This document shows positions 18,763 to 27,092 of a stretch of DNA of 64,000 bases, one piece after another. This DNA is from Deltaproteobacteria bacterium (GTDB lineage Bacteria; Desulfobacterota; Syntrophorhabdia; Syntrophorhabdales; JANXAF01), in contig JAOADT010000010.1 in NCBI GenBank assembly GCA_026417175.1, positions 1-64,000 of the forward strand. Direction: 5' to 3'. Under the pieces are notes generated by a model. That model saw nothing but the letters and a program-made list of their open reading frames with translations. It was not told the DNA's origin and searched no databases. The position numbers and the translations under genes were made by a program. Positions within the stretch are counted from its first letter, which is position 1; the number at the start of each line of letters is the position of its first letter.

Positions 18763-20050
18763 GAGCGAAAAGGAAAAGCTACTTTCTATCCTGAACGGTC
18801 TGAGATCTGTGAGACGAAGAAAAATAAGGCAGGAAGTATTAAGAATAAAGCAGAAAGTTGAAAAAGAGAGGCAAAAAGGTATCATAGAACTTTGTAAGAA
18901 ATTTGACGGCTGGGAGAAAGAACACCCTCTTAAATTAACACGGACCGAAATTAAAAGAGGGGCAGAAAAAGTGAGCAAAGAAGATATGAAAGTACTCGAA
19001 GCGATGGTGGAGCGTGTGATTGCGTGCCATAGACCTCAAAGATCTGTTAAAAGAGTTATAAAAGAAAGAGGTTTGCGCATTGAGGAAGATTATGTCCCAG
19101 TAGAAAGGTTACTTGTGTACTCACCCGGAGGAAAGGCATCCTACCCCTCTTCTCTAATCATGGCGGCAGTGCCTGCTAAAATAGCAGGTGTTAAGGAAAT
19201 ATACGTCACCACACCTGCACCTAATGGCAACGTTAACCCTTATATTCTTGGATGCGCAAAAATCTTGGATATCGAAGAAGTTTATCGCATAGGTGGCGCT
19301 CAAGCGATATTTGCATTTGCCTTGGGGATAGATACGATACCGAAAGTCGATATGATTGTTGGACCAGGAAACGCGTATGTGGAAGAGGCAAAAAAAGAAT
19401 GTTTCGGAATAGTTGGTCTAGATACCATAGCCGGTCCTTCGGAACTTTTAGTTTTTGCCGAGAATCCTGAATTTCCAGACCTTGTGGCTCTTGACCTTTT
19501 GTCTCAAGCTGAACATGATGAGATGGCTCTCTTCTGGCTTTTCTCTAACAGTAAAGAATACATCCTCAAGGTGATAGATTATGTTACATTGTTTGCAGAG
19601 CAATCGCAAAGAAAGAAAATAATAGAACAGGTTTTAAAACGAAATGCTTTTTTTGTGCATTATAAAGATGAAAAAATGGCAGTAGAAACTGTGAATTCAA
19701 TAGCACCTGAGCACGTGCAAATAATAGGAAATGAGAACTTGAAAGACCGAATATTATACGCGGGAGTTATCTACCTGGGTATTACAACCCCAACAGCGCT
19801 TGGTGATTACTTCATAGGTACTAATCATATTCTGCCTACTGGCGGGGCCGGACGGTTCGTGGGAGGGTTATCAGTTGAAACTTTCAGAAGAAAGAGGGTA
19901 AAGGTTTTTACAACTATGGAATTTTTGAAAAAATATGGACAGCATGCAGAAAGAATGGCCGAATTAGAAGGGCTTTTTGTGCATAAAGAAGCAATAAAAG
20001 CAAGGAAGGAGAAGAAGGATGAAATTGAAGGTTGGGTTCCCAAAAGGTAG
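18743..20050 (+). CDS. hisD: Histidinol dehydrogenase
   Basis: Last two steps of histidine synthesis, oxidising L-histidinol to histidine with two NAD+. Seen: [15 protein letters not shown]-type region, [23 protein letters not shown], the zinc/catalytic QAEHDE and the IAPEHV Glu-His pair. The start is the ATG at 18743 (435 aa), with GAGGGTGCGGG upstream; the frame is open upstream but only inside murA. It overlaps murA by 20 bp and hisG by 32 bp. Histidine genes thus follow a cell-wall gene in one transcript. Confidence 0.96.
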   Translation: MKIYQLESEKEKLLSILNGLRSVRRRKIRQEVLRIKQKVEKERQKGIIELCKKFDGWEKEHPLKLTRTEIKRGAEKVSKEDMKVLEAMVERVIACHRPQRSVKRVIKERGLRIEEDYVPVERLLVYSPGGKASYPSSLIMAAVPAKIAGVKEIYVTTPAPNGNVNPYILGCAKILDIEEVYRIGGAQAIFAFALGIDTIPKVDMIVGPGNAYVEEAKKECFGIVGLDTIAGPSELLVFAENPEFPDLVALDLLSQAEHDEMALFWLFSNSKEYILKVIDYVTLFAEQSQRKKIIEQVLKRNAFFVHYKDEKMAVETVNSIAPEHVQIIGNENLKDRILYAGVIYLGITTPTALGDYFIGTNHILPTGGAGRFVGGLSVETFRRKRVKVFTTMEFLKKYGQHAERMAELEGLFVHKEAIKARKEKKDEIEGWVPKR

Positions 20051-20888
20051 TCTTCAAGAACAGACCTTCAAGTTGTTTAAAAATGCCGGATACTCTATCA
20101 AACTTGCAGAGAGGTCGTACATCCCTGTTATCGATGATAACGAATTGGAAGGCTTAGTAATAAGAGCCCAGGAGATTCCTAGATATGTTGAAAACGGGAT
20201 TCTAGATGTGGGCATTACTGGTCTGGATTGGGTCTTAGAACAGGAAGCGGATGTAGTTGAGGTCGAAAGATTAAGGTATGGCAAGGTTGGTTTCAGAGGA
20301 GTAAGGTGGGTGGTAGCTGTTCCATATGATTCACCTATACAAAAAGTTGAAGATCTGAAGGGAAAAAAGATAGCCACAGAGCTAGTCAACTTTACAAAGA
20401 AATATTTTAGAGAAAGAAAGGTAGATGCTACCGTTGAATTCTCTTGGGGCGCCACGGAAGTAAAGCCCCCTCTTCTTGCAGACGCGATAGTTGAAGTGAC
20501 AGAGACGGGGTCATCACTTAAGGCTCATAACTTAAGAATAGTAGAGACCATTCTTGAGTCGGAGACAGTAGTTATAGCCAACAAAAAGTCATGGAAGGAC
20601 AAATGGAAAAAAAAGAAGATAGAAAACATAGTCATGCTACTCAGAGGTGCCCTTCTTGCGGAAGAAAAGGTTGGACTTAAAATGAATGTTCCAAAGAAAA
20701 AGCTTCAAAATGTCACGAAGATATTACCCTCTCTACATACCCCGACAATTTCTAGTCTTTACGACGAAAATTGGGTAGCAGTTGAGGTTATAATAGACGA
20801 AAAAGTTGTGAGGGACCTTATACCCGAGTTAAAGAGAGCCGGAGCTCAGGGTATAGTGGAATATCCATTGAACAAGGTAATCCCGTGA
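20019..20888 (+). CDS. hisG: ATP phosphoribosyltransferase, long form
   Basis: Commits PRPP and ATP to histidine synthesis and is normally feedback-inhibited by histidine. Seen: [14 protein letters not shown] at the N-terminus and the PRPP loop [18 protein letters not shown]. At 289 aa it is the long form with a C-terminal regulatory ACT-like domain (about 215-289), which works without HisZ; no hisZ is seen nearby. It overlaps the hisD end by 32 bp, and hisB follows after 7 bp. Confidence 0.96.
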   Translation: MKLKVGFPKGSLQEQTFKLFKNAGYSIKLAERSYIPVIDDNELEGLVIRAQEIPRYVENGILDVGITGLDWVLEQEADVVEVERLRYGKVGFRGVRWVVAVPYDSPIQKVEDLKGKKIATELVNFTKKYFRERKVDATVEFSWGATEVKPPLLADAIVEVTETGSSLKAHNLRIVETILESETVVIANKKSWKDKWKKKKIENIVMLLRGALLAEEKVGLKMNVPKKKLQNVTKILPSLHTPTISSLYDENWVAVEVIIDEKVVRDLIPELKRAGAQGIVEYPLNKVIP

Positions 20889-20895
20889 GGAAGAT

Positions 20896-21480
20896 ATGGA
20901 AAGGAAGGCCGAGATAAACAGGAAGACGAAAGAGACAGAGATAAAAATCTATCTGAATTTTGATGGGAAAGGTGAGTACAAAATCTCAACAGAACTACCA
21001 TTTTTCGATCATATGCTTGAACTCTTCGCAAGGCATGGAGGTTTTGATCTCGAGATCAGGGCGAAAGGTGATTTAGATGTGGACCCACATCATACGGTTG
21101 AGGATATTGGGTTGACCCTAGGATCTGCTGTAAATCAAGCTCTCGGCGAAAAACGCGGTATAAAAAGATACGGACACGCGCTCATCCCAATGGATGAAGC
21201 TCTCTGTTTATTTGTCTTAGACATAAGTGGCAGACCCCATATGGCCTTCAAGGGTAACCTTAAGGGAAGAGTGGGGGCATTCGAGGCAGACCTTGTGAAA
21301 GATTTTTTTCAGGCGTTTTCTTCTGAATCTAAAACAACTATCCACATCCATCTCCTTTCCGGCCGAAACTTGCACCACAAGATTGAGTCCATCTTTAAGG
21401 CGTTTGGGAAGGCGTTGAAAATGGCTGTGTCGAAGGATGAACAAGATAAAGAGATCCCTTCCACTAAAGGAATCATTTAA
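20896..21480 (+). CDS. hisB: Imidazoleglycerol-phosphate dehydratase
   Basis: Sixth step of histidine synthesis, dehydrating imidazoleglycerol phosphate; a di-manganese enzyme. Seen: FFDHMLELFARHGGFDLE, DPHHTVEDIGLTLG and HHKIESIFKAFGKAL, the His/Glu metal-binding repeats of the family. At 194 aa it is the monofunctional form with no HisB-N phosphatase. Good RBS (GTGAGGAAG) 6 bases upstream. It is the last forward gene before the convergent tRNA-Leu, which begins 1 base after the stop. Confidence 0.96.
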   Translation: MERKAEINRKTKETEIKIYLNFDGKGEYKISTELPFFDHMLELFARHGGFDLEIRAKGDLDVDPHHTVEDIGLTLGSAVNQALGEKRGIKRYGHALIPMDEALCLFVLDISGRPHMAFKGNLKGRVGAFEADLVKDFFQAFSSESKTTIHIHLLSGRNLHHKIESIFKAFGKALKMAVSKDEQDKEIPSTKGII

Positions 21481-21481
21481 A

Positions 21482-21565
21482 TGCGAGAGAGGGGAGTTGA
21501 ACCCCTACGGTCCAAGGACCCCTGGATCCTAAGTCCAGTGCGTCTGCCAGTTCCGCCACTCTCGC
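21482..21565 (-). tRNA. tRNA-Leu (anticodon UAG)
   Basis: A class II tRNA read on the reverse strand. The acceptor stem GCGAGAG pairs fully with CTCTCGC, the discriminator is A, the anticodon stem-loop is CTGGA-CTTAGGA-TCCAG with anticodon TAG, there is a long variable arm, and the T loop is GTTCAAC. About 84 nt; the CCA end is not encoded. It faces hisB tail-to-tail and has its own strong promoter upstream. Confidence 0.97.
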
Positions 21566-21576
21566 GTAAATTTGAT

Positions 21577-21604
21577 TTTATAATCATTTACCGGAAGGTG
21601 TCAA
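21577..21604 (-). promoter_or_regulatory. Promoter of tRNA-Leu
   Basis: On the reverse strand TTGACA (21599-21604), a 16-bp spacer and TATAAA (21577-21582) precede the tRNA by about 12 bp. A TATAAT is also readable on the forward strand at 21579-21584, so the same AT block may serve the divergent ABC operon. Confidence 0.7.
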
Positions 21605-21620
21605 CTAACCGAAGAATACA

Positions 21621-22352
21621 ATGAAGATTGTTGAGGTTAAAAACTTAGTAAAGAATTACAACTCTGTTAGAGCTGTAGATGATGTAAGCTTCTATGTGGA
21701 AAAAGGCGAGTGCTTCGGCTTACTTGGACCAAACGGAGCAGGAAAGAGTACTATTATAAAGGTAATTTATGGTTTTTCGCCAGCCACATCTGGCAGCGTA
21801 AGAATATTTGGCATGGACATAAGGTCTCAAGCTACTAAAATCAAGAGAAAGATAGGCGTGATGCCACAAGAGGAAAATCTGGATATAGAGCTCTCCGTGA
21901 TGGAGAATCTGATTGTCTATGCGAGATTTTTTGATATCCCCACAAAAAAGGCGAAGATTTTGGCTGAGCAACTTCTCTCATTTATGGGCCTGGAAGAAAA
22001 AAAAGATGCTAATGTGAGGAGTCTATCTGGAGGTATGAAAAAATCGCTTCTCCTTGTGAGGGCACTCATAAACGATCCCGACCTCATTATTCTAGATGAG
22101 CCCACCGTTGGCTTGGATCCACACCTAAGACAGAACGTATGGGAGAGACTTTCTGATCTAAAAAAAATGGGAAAAACTCTCATACTTACCACACACTATA
22201 TGGAAGAGGCCGAACGGCTTTGCGACAGAGTAGCCATAATGGATGAGGGTAAAATCGTAATTATTGACGAAACAAAAGCATTACTCCAAAAATATGGTGG
22301 AAACCTAGAGGATGTATATCTCAAGGTAACGGGAAAAAGGTTAAAAATATGA
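21621..22352 (+). CDS. ABC exporter ATP-binding protein (ABC-2 type, DrrA/NodI-like)
   Basis: ATPase of an ABC-2 exporter. Seen: Walker A GPNGAGKST (36-44), Q-loop MPQEEN, signature LSGGM, Walker B LIILDEPTVGLDP and the H-loop LTTHYMEEAERLCDR. Length 243 aa; like NodI/DrrA-type subunits it is a single nucleotide-binding domain. The permease gene overlaps its stop by 4 bp, so the two form one transporter. Substrate unknown. First gene of a tightly coupled run that continues to 27042. Confidence 0.88.
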   Translation: MKIVEVKNLVKNYNSVRAVDDVSFYVEKGECFGLLGPNGAGKSTIIKVIYGFSPATSGSVRIFGMDIRSQATKIKRKIGVMPQEENLDIELSVMENLIVYARFFDIPTKKAKILAEQLLSFMGLEEKKDANVRSLSGGMKKSLLLVRALINDPDLIILDEPTVGLDPHLRQNVWERLSDLKKMGKTLILTTHYMEEAERLCDRVAIMDEGKIVIIDETKALLQKYGGNLEDVYLKVTGKRLKI

Positions 22353-23104
22353 GCGTAAAGAGAGCTTTTAGAGTTTTTCAGAGAAATTTTACTGTGTACA
22401 AGAAGCTTTATAGGTCTAGCATTGTTCTCAATTTTGTCGAACCTGTTCTTTATCTATTTGCATTTGGCATAGGTCTTGGATCGTATGTTAAAGAGATAAA
22501 TGGAATGTCTTATATTCAGTTTATAGCGCCGGGTATAATAGCCTCATCTTCTATGTTTGCATCGACCTATGAGTGCACGTATGGAACCTTTGTGAGAATG
22601 AATTTTCAAAAGACGTTTGACGCTATTCTCTCGACCCCTGTTTCCGTCTATGAGCTGATTCTTGGAGAGTTGATTTGGGGAGCATTCAAGAGTGTATTTT
22701 ACGGGAGCATAATCATTATTACTCTCCTAACTGTAGGTATTGTGGATTCTGCTCTTATTGTTTTTCTTTTGCCGATCCTATTTGTGAGCGGGTTTATCTT
22801 TGCGGAAATATCGATGATTTGCGCGGCTTTAGTTCCGGGGATCGATTCTTTCAACTACTTTTACACGTTATTTATGACCCCCATGTTTCTTTTTTCTGGA
22901 ATATTCTTTCCCGTAGATGTACTGCCTCACTACTTAAGAAATGTGGCATCCTTTACTCCTTTGTACCATTTGACCAATCTCTGTAGGTCGTATGCAGTGG
23001 GTAAACTAGCCGGAACTTTACCTGACTTACTGTGGCTTGTATCTTTTGCACTGATTTTTCTTATACCACCATTCGTTTTGATGAGGAAAAGGATTATCAA
23101 TTGA
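22349..23104 (+). CDS. ABC-2 type exporter permease (NodJ/DrrB-like)
   Basis: Membrane partner of the preceding ATPase. 251 aa with about six hydrophobic segments and the ABC-2 signature near the C-terminus (SGIFFPVDVLPHYLRNVASFTPLYHLTNLCR), typical of NodJ/DrrB-like permeases. The start ATG overlaps the ATPase stop (ATGA). Exported substrate cannot be told. The threonine synthase gene begins at or just after its stop. Confidence 0.85.
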   Translation: MSVKRAFRVFQRNFTVYKKLYRSSIVLNFVEPVLYLFAFGIGLGSYVKEINGMSYIQFIAPGIIASSSMFASTYECTYGTFVRMNFQKTFDAILSTPVSVYELILGELIWGAFKSVFYGSIIIITLLTVGIVDSALIVFLLPILFVSGFIFAEISMICAALVPGIDSFNYFYTLFMTPMFLFSGIFFPVDVLPHYLRNVASFTPLYHLTNLCRSYAVGKLAGTLPDLLWLVSFALIFLIPPFVLMRKRIIN

Positions 23105-23127
23105 AAAAAGAAGAGATTTCTCGTAAT

Positions 23128-24594
23128 ATGTATCCCATGCAAAGAATCTTTTATTACAGCACAAATAACTATGATGAAAGGGTAGATTTCGAGACTGCTC
23201 TTTTTAACGGTATAGCGTCCAATTATGGCCTTTATATGTTTCATAGAGAGTTGATTCCGGTTATTGACTATGAAACCATACAACGCATGCGACATATGTC
23301 GTATGCTGAGATCGCATACTACGTCCTCAGACCCTTTCTAATGTGGGAAATCGAGGATAACGTTTTAAGAAAGTTACTGGAAGATGCCTACGATGAGGAT
23401 AATATAAGGACCACTGTACAGCATGTAACCGGAAAGTCATATATAATGTGGCTTTCAGGAGGGCCTACCAATTCATTTAAGGACTATGCAGCCCGTTTTT
23501 ATGGAAAAGTTTTAGAATTCTTTCTAAAAAAGAGAAAAAAAAGAAGAATCATTATAGTTGCCACAAGTGGGGATACAGGTGGGGCTGTTGCCGATGCACT
23601 ATACGGACTTGAAAATGTGGACTGTGTGGTCTTTTATCCAAAGGACGCTATCACAGAAGTTCAGAGAAGGCAGATTACCACTTTGAAGGGGAACATCTAT
23701 GGTTTTGAGGTTAACGGAGATTTTGACCTATGTCAGGCTCTTGCGAAACATTTGCTTTACGATAAAGAATTTGCGGAAGAAGCGTTTGGGGATCGCTCTA
23801 TCTTTACGTCAGCTAATTCCATAAGTATAGCTAGACTTCTTCCCCAGACTGTATATCCTTTCTTTGGGTACTCCAGAATCATTGACGATGGATTGGGTTT
23901 CATAGCCTCTGTGCCCTCCGGAAACTTTGGAAATATGATGGGAACAGTGATAGCCAAAAAGATGGGGCTTCCCGTGAGAAAGATTATATGTGCTCTAAAT
24001 GAAAATACCGAATTTTTGGATTTTTTAATGGAGGGCAAGTATGTGATAAGACCCACAAAGAAATCTCCGTCCTCTGCCATGAACGTCTCTCACCCCAGTA
24101 ATCTGGCAAGACTCTTTGATCTTTACGGCGGGCATATTTTTGATGAACGTGATCCAAAAACTGGAGAGATTAAAAGACAGGGAATAATCGATAGGATGCC
24201 AGACATGGAGGCGTTAAAGAGGGATATTGAAGCGATAAGTGTATCTGACGAAGAGCATTATTCGACCATACAGGAAGTATATAAGAATTTTGGGATAATC
24301 CTCGATCCCCACGGAGCAGTTGGTTGGCGGGCTCTAGAAAAATATCTTGGTGGATTTCACCAGATACCAGCGATCGTTTACGAAACTGCAGATCCTGGTA
24401 AGTTTCCAGAAGAGATAAAAAAAGCACTAGGGTTTGAACCTGAAATACCAAAGGAGGTGAAAAAGAAGATGGAAATGGATGAAAGAATATTCAGTATAGA
24501 AAATGAGCCAGAGAGAACCCCTGACGGACTAAGATTAACAAAAGATCAAATATTAGAAGCAAAAAGAAAAATCCGAGATCTTTTAAAGGGATGA
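23128..24594 (+). CDS. thrC: Threonine synthase
   Basis: PLP enzyme converting O-phosphohomoserine to threonine. Seen: YYSTNN near the N-terminus, the PLP lysine K118 in SGGPTNSFKDY, ATSGDTGGAV for phosphate binding, and SVPSGNFGNMM. It belongs to the longer ThrC form (488 aa from this ATG). The start is uncertain: a TTG at 23101, which overlaps the permease stop and has AGGAAAAGGAT 8 bases upstream, would add nine residues; homologues begin near YYST, favouring 23128 or the ATG at 23137. The stop overlaps the znuA-like gene by 4 bp. Confidence 0.93.
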   Translation: MYPMQRIFYYSTNNYDERVDFETALFNGIASNYGLYMFHRELIPVIDYETIQRMRHMSYAEIAYYVLRPFLMWEIEDNVLRKLLEDAYDEDNIRTTVQHVTGKSYIMWLSGGPTNSFKDYAARFYGKVLEFFLKKRKKRRIIIVATSGDTGGAVADALYGLENVDCVVFYPKDAITEVQRRQITTLKGNIYGFEVNGDFDLCQALAKHLLYDKEFAEEAFGDRSIFTSANSISIARLLPQTVYPFFGYSRIIDDGLGFIASVPSGNFGNMMGTVIAKKMGLPVRKIICALNENTEFLDFLMEGKYVIRPTKKSPSSAMNVSHPSNLARLFDLYGGHIFDERDPKTGEIKRQGIIDRMPDMEALKRDIEAISVSDEEHYSTIQEVYKNFGIILDPHGAVGWRALEKYLGGFHQIPAIVYETADPGKFPEEIKKALGFEPEIPKEVKKKMEMDERIFSIENEPERTPDGLRLTKDQILEAKRKIRDLLKG

Positions 24595-25472
24595 AACGCC
24601 TCTTTTTACTTTTAATTTTTTTTTCGGGAATATGTCTTTTTCCATTTTACACATGGGCAAAACTAAAAATTGTCGCTACCATATTTCCATTTTACGATTT
24701 TGCTAGGCAGATTGTAGAAAAGAGAGGAGAGACAATTCTTATTGTTAAGCCGGGAGTTGACCTCCATCACTTTGAGCCGAAACCGAGCGATATTTTAGCT
24801 TTAAAAGGAGCGGATTTTTTTGTATTTGGAGGCACTTGGGTCGAGCCATGGACGGAAAAGATAGTGAGATCCGTAAGATCTGGCCCGCCTGAACTAATAG
24901 ATCTATCTGAAGAGTTAGAGTTGAAAACTACAAGGGTTGCTGTGAAAGACCCTCATATTTGGTTAGACTTTTCTTATGTAGCAAAGATGATAGACAAAAT
25001 GGCCAAAAGTTTTGCTAAAAGGGATAAAGAGAACAGTGATTTCTACTTGAGAAACGGCGAGGCTTACAAAGAAAAGATAAGAGCTCTTGACCAAAAATAC
25101 AAGGAAAGCCTTGCTTCTTGCAAAATAAAAACTATCGTCCATGCAGGGCATTACTCTTTTGGGTACTTAGCAGAGAGATACAATCTAAATTATATAGCTG
25201 CGTATCCACAGGGGATGGAATCAGAACCGAAGGCGAGTCAGCTGAAAAATATGAAGGAGGTTATAAAGAGAACAGGTGCTAAGTACATATTTTACGAAGA
25301 GCTGGTTAATCCAAAAGTGGCATCTATTATTTCCCGTGAATTGAAATTGGGGATGCTCAAGCTAAATCCGGGGGGAAACGTACCAAAAAAGAGATTCGAT
25401 GCAGGGATCACGTTTCTGGAGATTATGGAGGAAAATTTAGAGAGTCTGAATCGAGGTCTAGAATGCAAGTAG
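24591..25472 (+). CDS. Zinc/manganese ABC transporter substrate-binding protein (ZnuA-like)
   Basis: Extracytoplasmic metal-binding lipoprotein-like/periplasmic receptor of cluster A-I. Seen: signal peptide of about 23 residues (K-R then a Leu/Phe-rich stretch ending W-A-K), then metal-ligand histidines in GVDLHHFEP, DPHIWLDF and HAGHYSFGY, and a late acidic ligand region. Length 293 aa. The His-rich loop of some ZnuA proteins is absent, so zinc versus manganese is open. The start overlaps thrC by 4 bp, and the ATPase gene overlaps its end by 10 bp. Confidence 0.87.
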   Translation: MKRLFLLLIFFSGICLFPFYTWAKLKIVATIFPFYDFARQIVEKRGETILIVKPGVDLHHFEPKPSDILALKGADFFVFGGTWVEPWTEKIVRSVRSGPPELIDLSEELELKTTRVAVKDPHIWLDFSYVAKMIDKMAKSFAKRDKENSDFYLRNGEAYKEKIRALDQKYKESLASCKIKTIVHAGHYSFGYLAERYNLNYIAAYPQGMESEPKASQLKNMKEVIKRTGAKYIFYEELVNPKVASIISRELKLGMLKLNPGGNVPKKRFDAGITFLEIMEENLESLNRGLECK

Positions 25473-26227
25473 TAGTCTCAGTTGAAGATGTTCATTTTCG
25501 ATATAATTCCGAAGATGTGCTCAAAGACGTTAGCTTTGAGTTAAGAAAAGGAGAATATTTAGGTATAGTTGGACCAAACGGCTCAGGTAAGACAACCCTT
25601 CTTAAGATTATGCTAGGCTACTTTAAACCCACAAGTGGGAAGGTTGAGATTTTCGGCGAAAGCCCCTGGACTCTCAAAAGAAAGGATCTTATAGGTTATC
25701 TCCCCCAGGTCACTCCTGTAAGGAGTCTCATATTTCCGGCAACAGTAAAAGACGTAGTACTCATGGGGCTTCTATCGAAGAAAAGGTTTCCCAGAGTTAT
25801 TACCAAAAAGGACGTAGAAAGGGCTGAAGAAATCTTGAGTGTGATGAGAATAATCGATTTAAAGAACAGACATGTCGGAGAGCTTTCTGGAGGAGAAAGG
25901 CAGAAGGTTTTTCTTTGTCGGGCGCTTATACATGAACCTTCGCTTCTTGTGCTTGATGAGCCTGTAACAGCACTTGACCCAGAAAGTAGAGAGGAATTTT
26001 ACAGAATCTTGATGGAACTCAATAGAGAAAAAGAAATCACTATTATAATGGTTACCCATGATATGGGAGAGATAGGGAATTACGCTACGAAATTGCTGTA
26101 TTTGGATAGAAAGGTCGTATTTTTCGGAAGTTTAGAAAAATTTTGCGAATCTCGTGAAATGACCGAGTATTTTGGTGAACATGCTCAACACATAATCTGC
26201 CACAGGCATGACAAAAGGGAATGGTAG
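25463..26227 (+). CDS. Metal ABC transporter ATP-binding protein (ZnuC-like)
   Basis: ATPase energising the metal importer. Seen: Walker A GPNGSGKTT, Q-loop YLPQ, signature LSGGERQKVFLCRAL, Walker B LLVLDEPVTALDP and the switch His in VTHDMGE. Length 254 aa. Its start overlaps the receptor gene by 10 bp and its end overlaps the permease gene by 7 bp. The C-terminus is His-containing (ICHRHDK), which might sense metal, though that is speculation. Confidence 0.9.
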   Translation: MQVVVSVEDVHFRYNSEDVLKDVSFELRKGEYLGIVGPNGSGKTTLLKIMLGYFKPTSGKVEIFGESPWTLKRKDLIGYLPQVTPVRSLIFPATVKDVVLMGLLSKKRFPRVITKKDVERAEEILSVMRIIDLKNRHVGELSGGERQKVFLCRALIHEPSLLVLDEPVTALDPESREEFYRILMELNREKEITIIMVTHDMGEIGNYATKLLYLDRKVVFFGSLEKFCESREMTEYFGEHAQHIICHRHDKREW

Positions 26228-27042
26228 AGTTAATTAAAGAGCCATTCGTAACGAGGGCTATAACCTGTGGCCTCCTAATATCAATACTACTGTCAGGTCT
26301 GGGGCTTTTTTTAGTTTTAAGAAGATTATCTCTTATAGGCGATGGGCTTGCTCATGTTAGTTTTGGTGGTATTTCTTTGGGAATCTTACTAGAAAGGTCT
26401 CCCTTTTATATTGCTATACCCATTTGTGTTTTTGCATCCGTGGGGATTCTGAAGGTGAGAAAGGTAGCAAAAATGTATCCGGATGCAGCCATAGGGATCG
26501 TATCTTCTCTGGGCATAGCCTCAGGAGCTATCCTTTCGAGTTTGAAAGGAGGTTTCAACGTTGAGATCTTAAGTTACCTTTTCGGAAGCATTTTGTCTGT
26601 TACTACCGAAGACATGGTTTTGTCTTTGATTTTTATGGTTATTTTTTTGGCGTACACTTTTCTCTTTTATAACGATCTTGTCTCTTCTGCATTCGATGAA
26701 GAGTTAGCTTATGCGGAAGGGGTTGATGTGGAAAAGATCAACACAGTTCTTTCCGTGTTTACGGCTATAACTATAGTACTTGGAATAAAAGTAGTAGGAC
26801 TTTTACTTGTTACATCTCTTCTCATTTTACCGCCTGTTACTGCTTTACAGTTTTCTACGAACTTTAGGGCCACATTCCTTTTGTCCGTACTATTCGGCAT
26901 GACCTCCGTTGTAGTTGGAATTTTTATTTCAGTGGTCCTGGATGTTCCGCCCGGCTCCTCCATAGTGATCACAAATTTTGGAATATTCTTGATTGTACTT
27001 TCTTTACAAGGAAAAAAACTGTTGACAAAGGGGAAAAAGTGA
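26221..27042 (+). CDS. Metal ABC transporter permease (ZnuB-like)
   Basis: Membrane channel of the metal importer, family ABC-3. 273 aa with about eight hydrophobic segments, and the family features LSLIGDGLAHVSFGG near the N-terminus and VVGLLLVTSLLILPP in the second half. Completes the receptor/ATPase/permease trio. The gene overlaps the ATPase by 7 bp. It ends 50 bp before the next gene, and a TTGACA near its 3' end may begin a new transcript. No Fur/Zur-like operator was recognised. Confidence 0.9.
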   Translation: MVELIKEPFVTRAITCGLLISILLSGLGLFLVLRRLSLIGDGLAHVSFGGISLGILLERSPFYIAIPICVFASVGILKVRKVAKMYPDAAIGIVSSLGIASGAILSSLKGGFNVEILSYLFGSILSVTTEDMVLSLIFMVIFLAYTFLFYNDLVSSAFDEELAYAEGVDVEKINTVLSVFTAITIVLGIKVVGLLLVTSLLILPPVTALQFSTNFRATFLLSVLFGMTSVVVGIFISVVLDVPPGSSIVITNFGIFLIVLSLQGKKLLTKGKK

Positions 27043-27050
27043 AAAACAAT
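27022..27050 (+). promoter_or_regulatory. Candidate promoter of the YeiH-type gene
   Basis: Perfect TTGACA at 27022-27027, 17-bp spacer, AACAAT (4 of 6) at 27045-27050, overlapping the end of the permease gene. The AAGGAGG ribosome site lies downstream, about 8 bases before the ATG at 27093. Confidence 0.4.
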
Positions 27051-27092
27051 TAAAAAAATGGTTAAAGAACAACTGTAAAGGAGGGGATTGAA

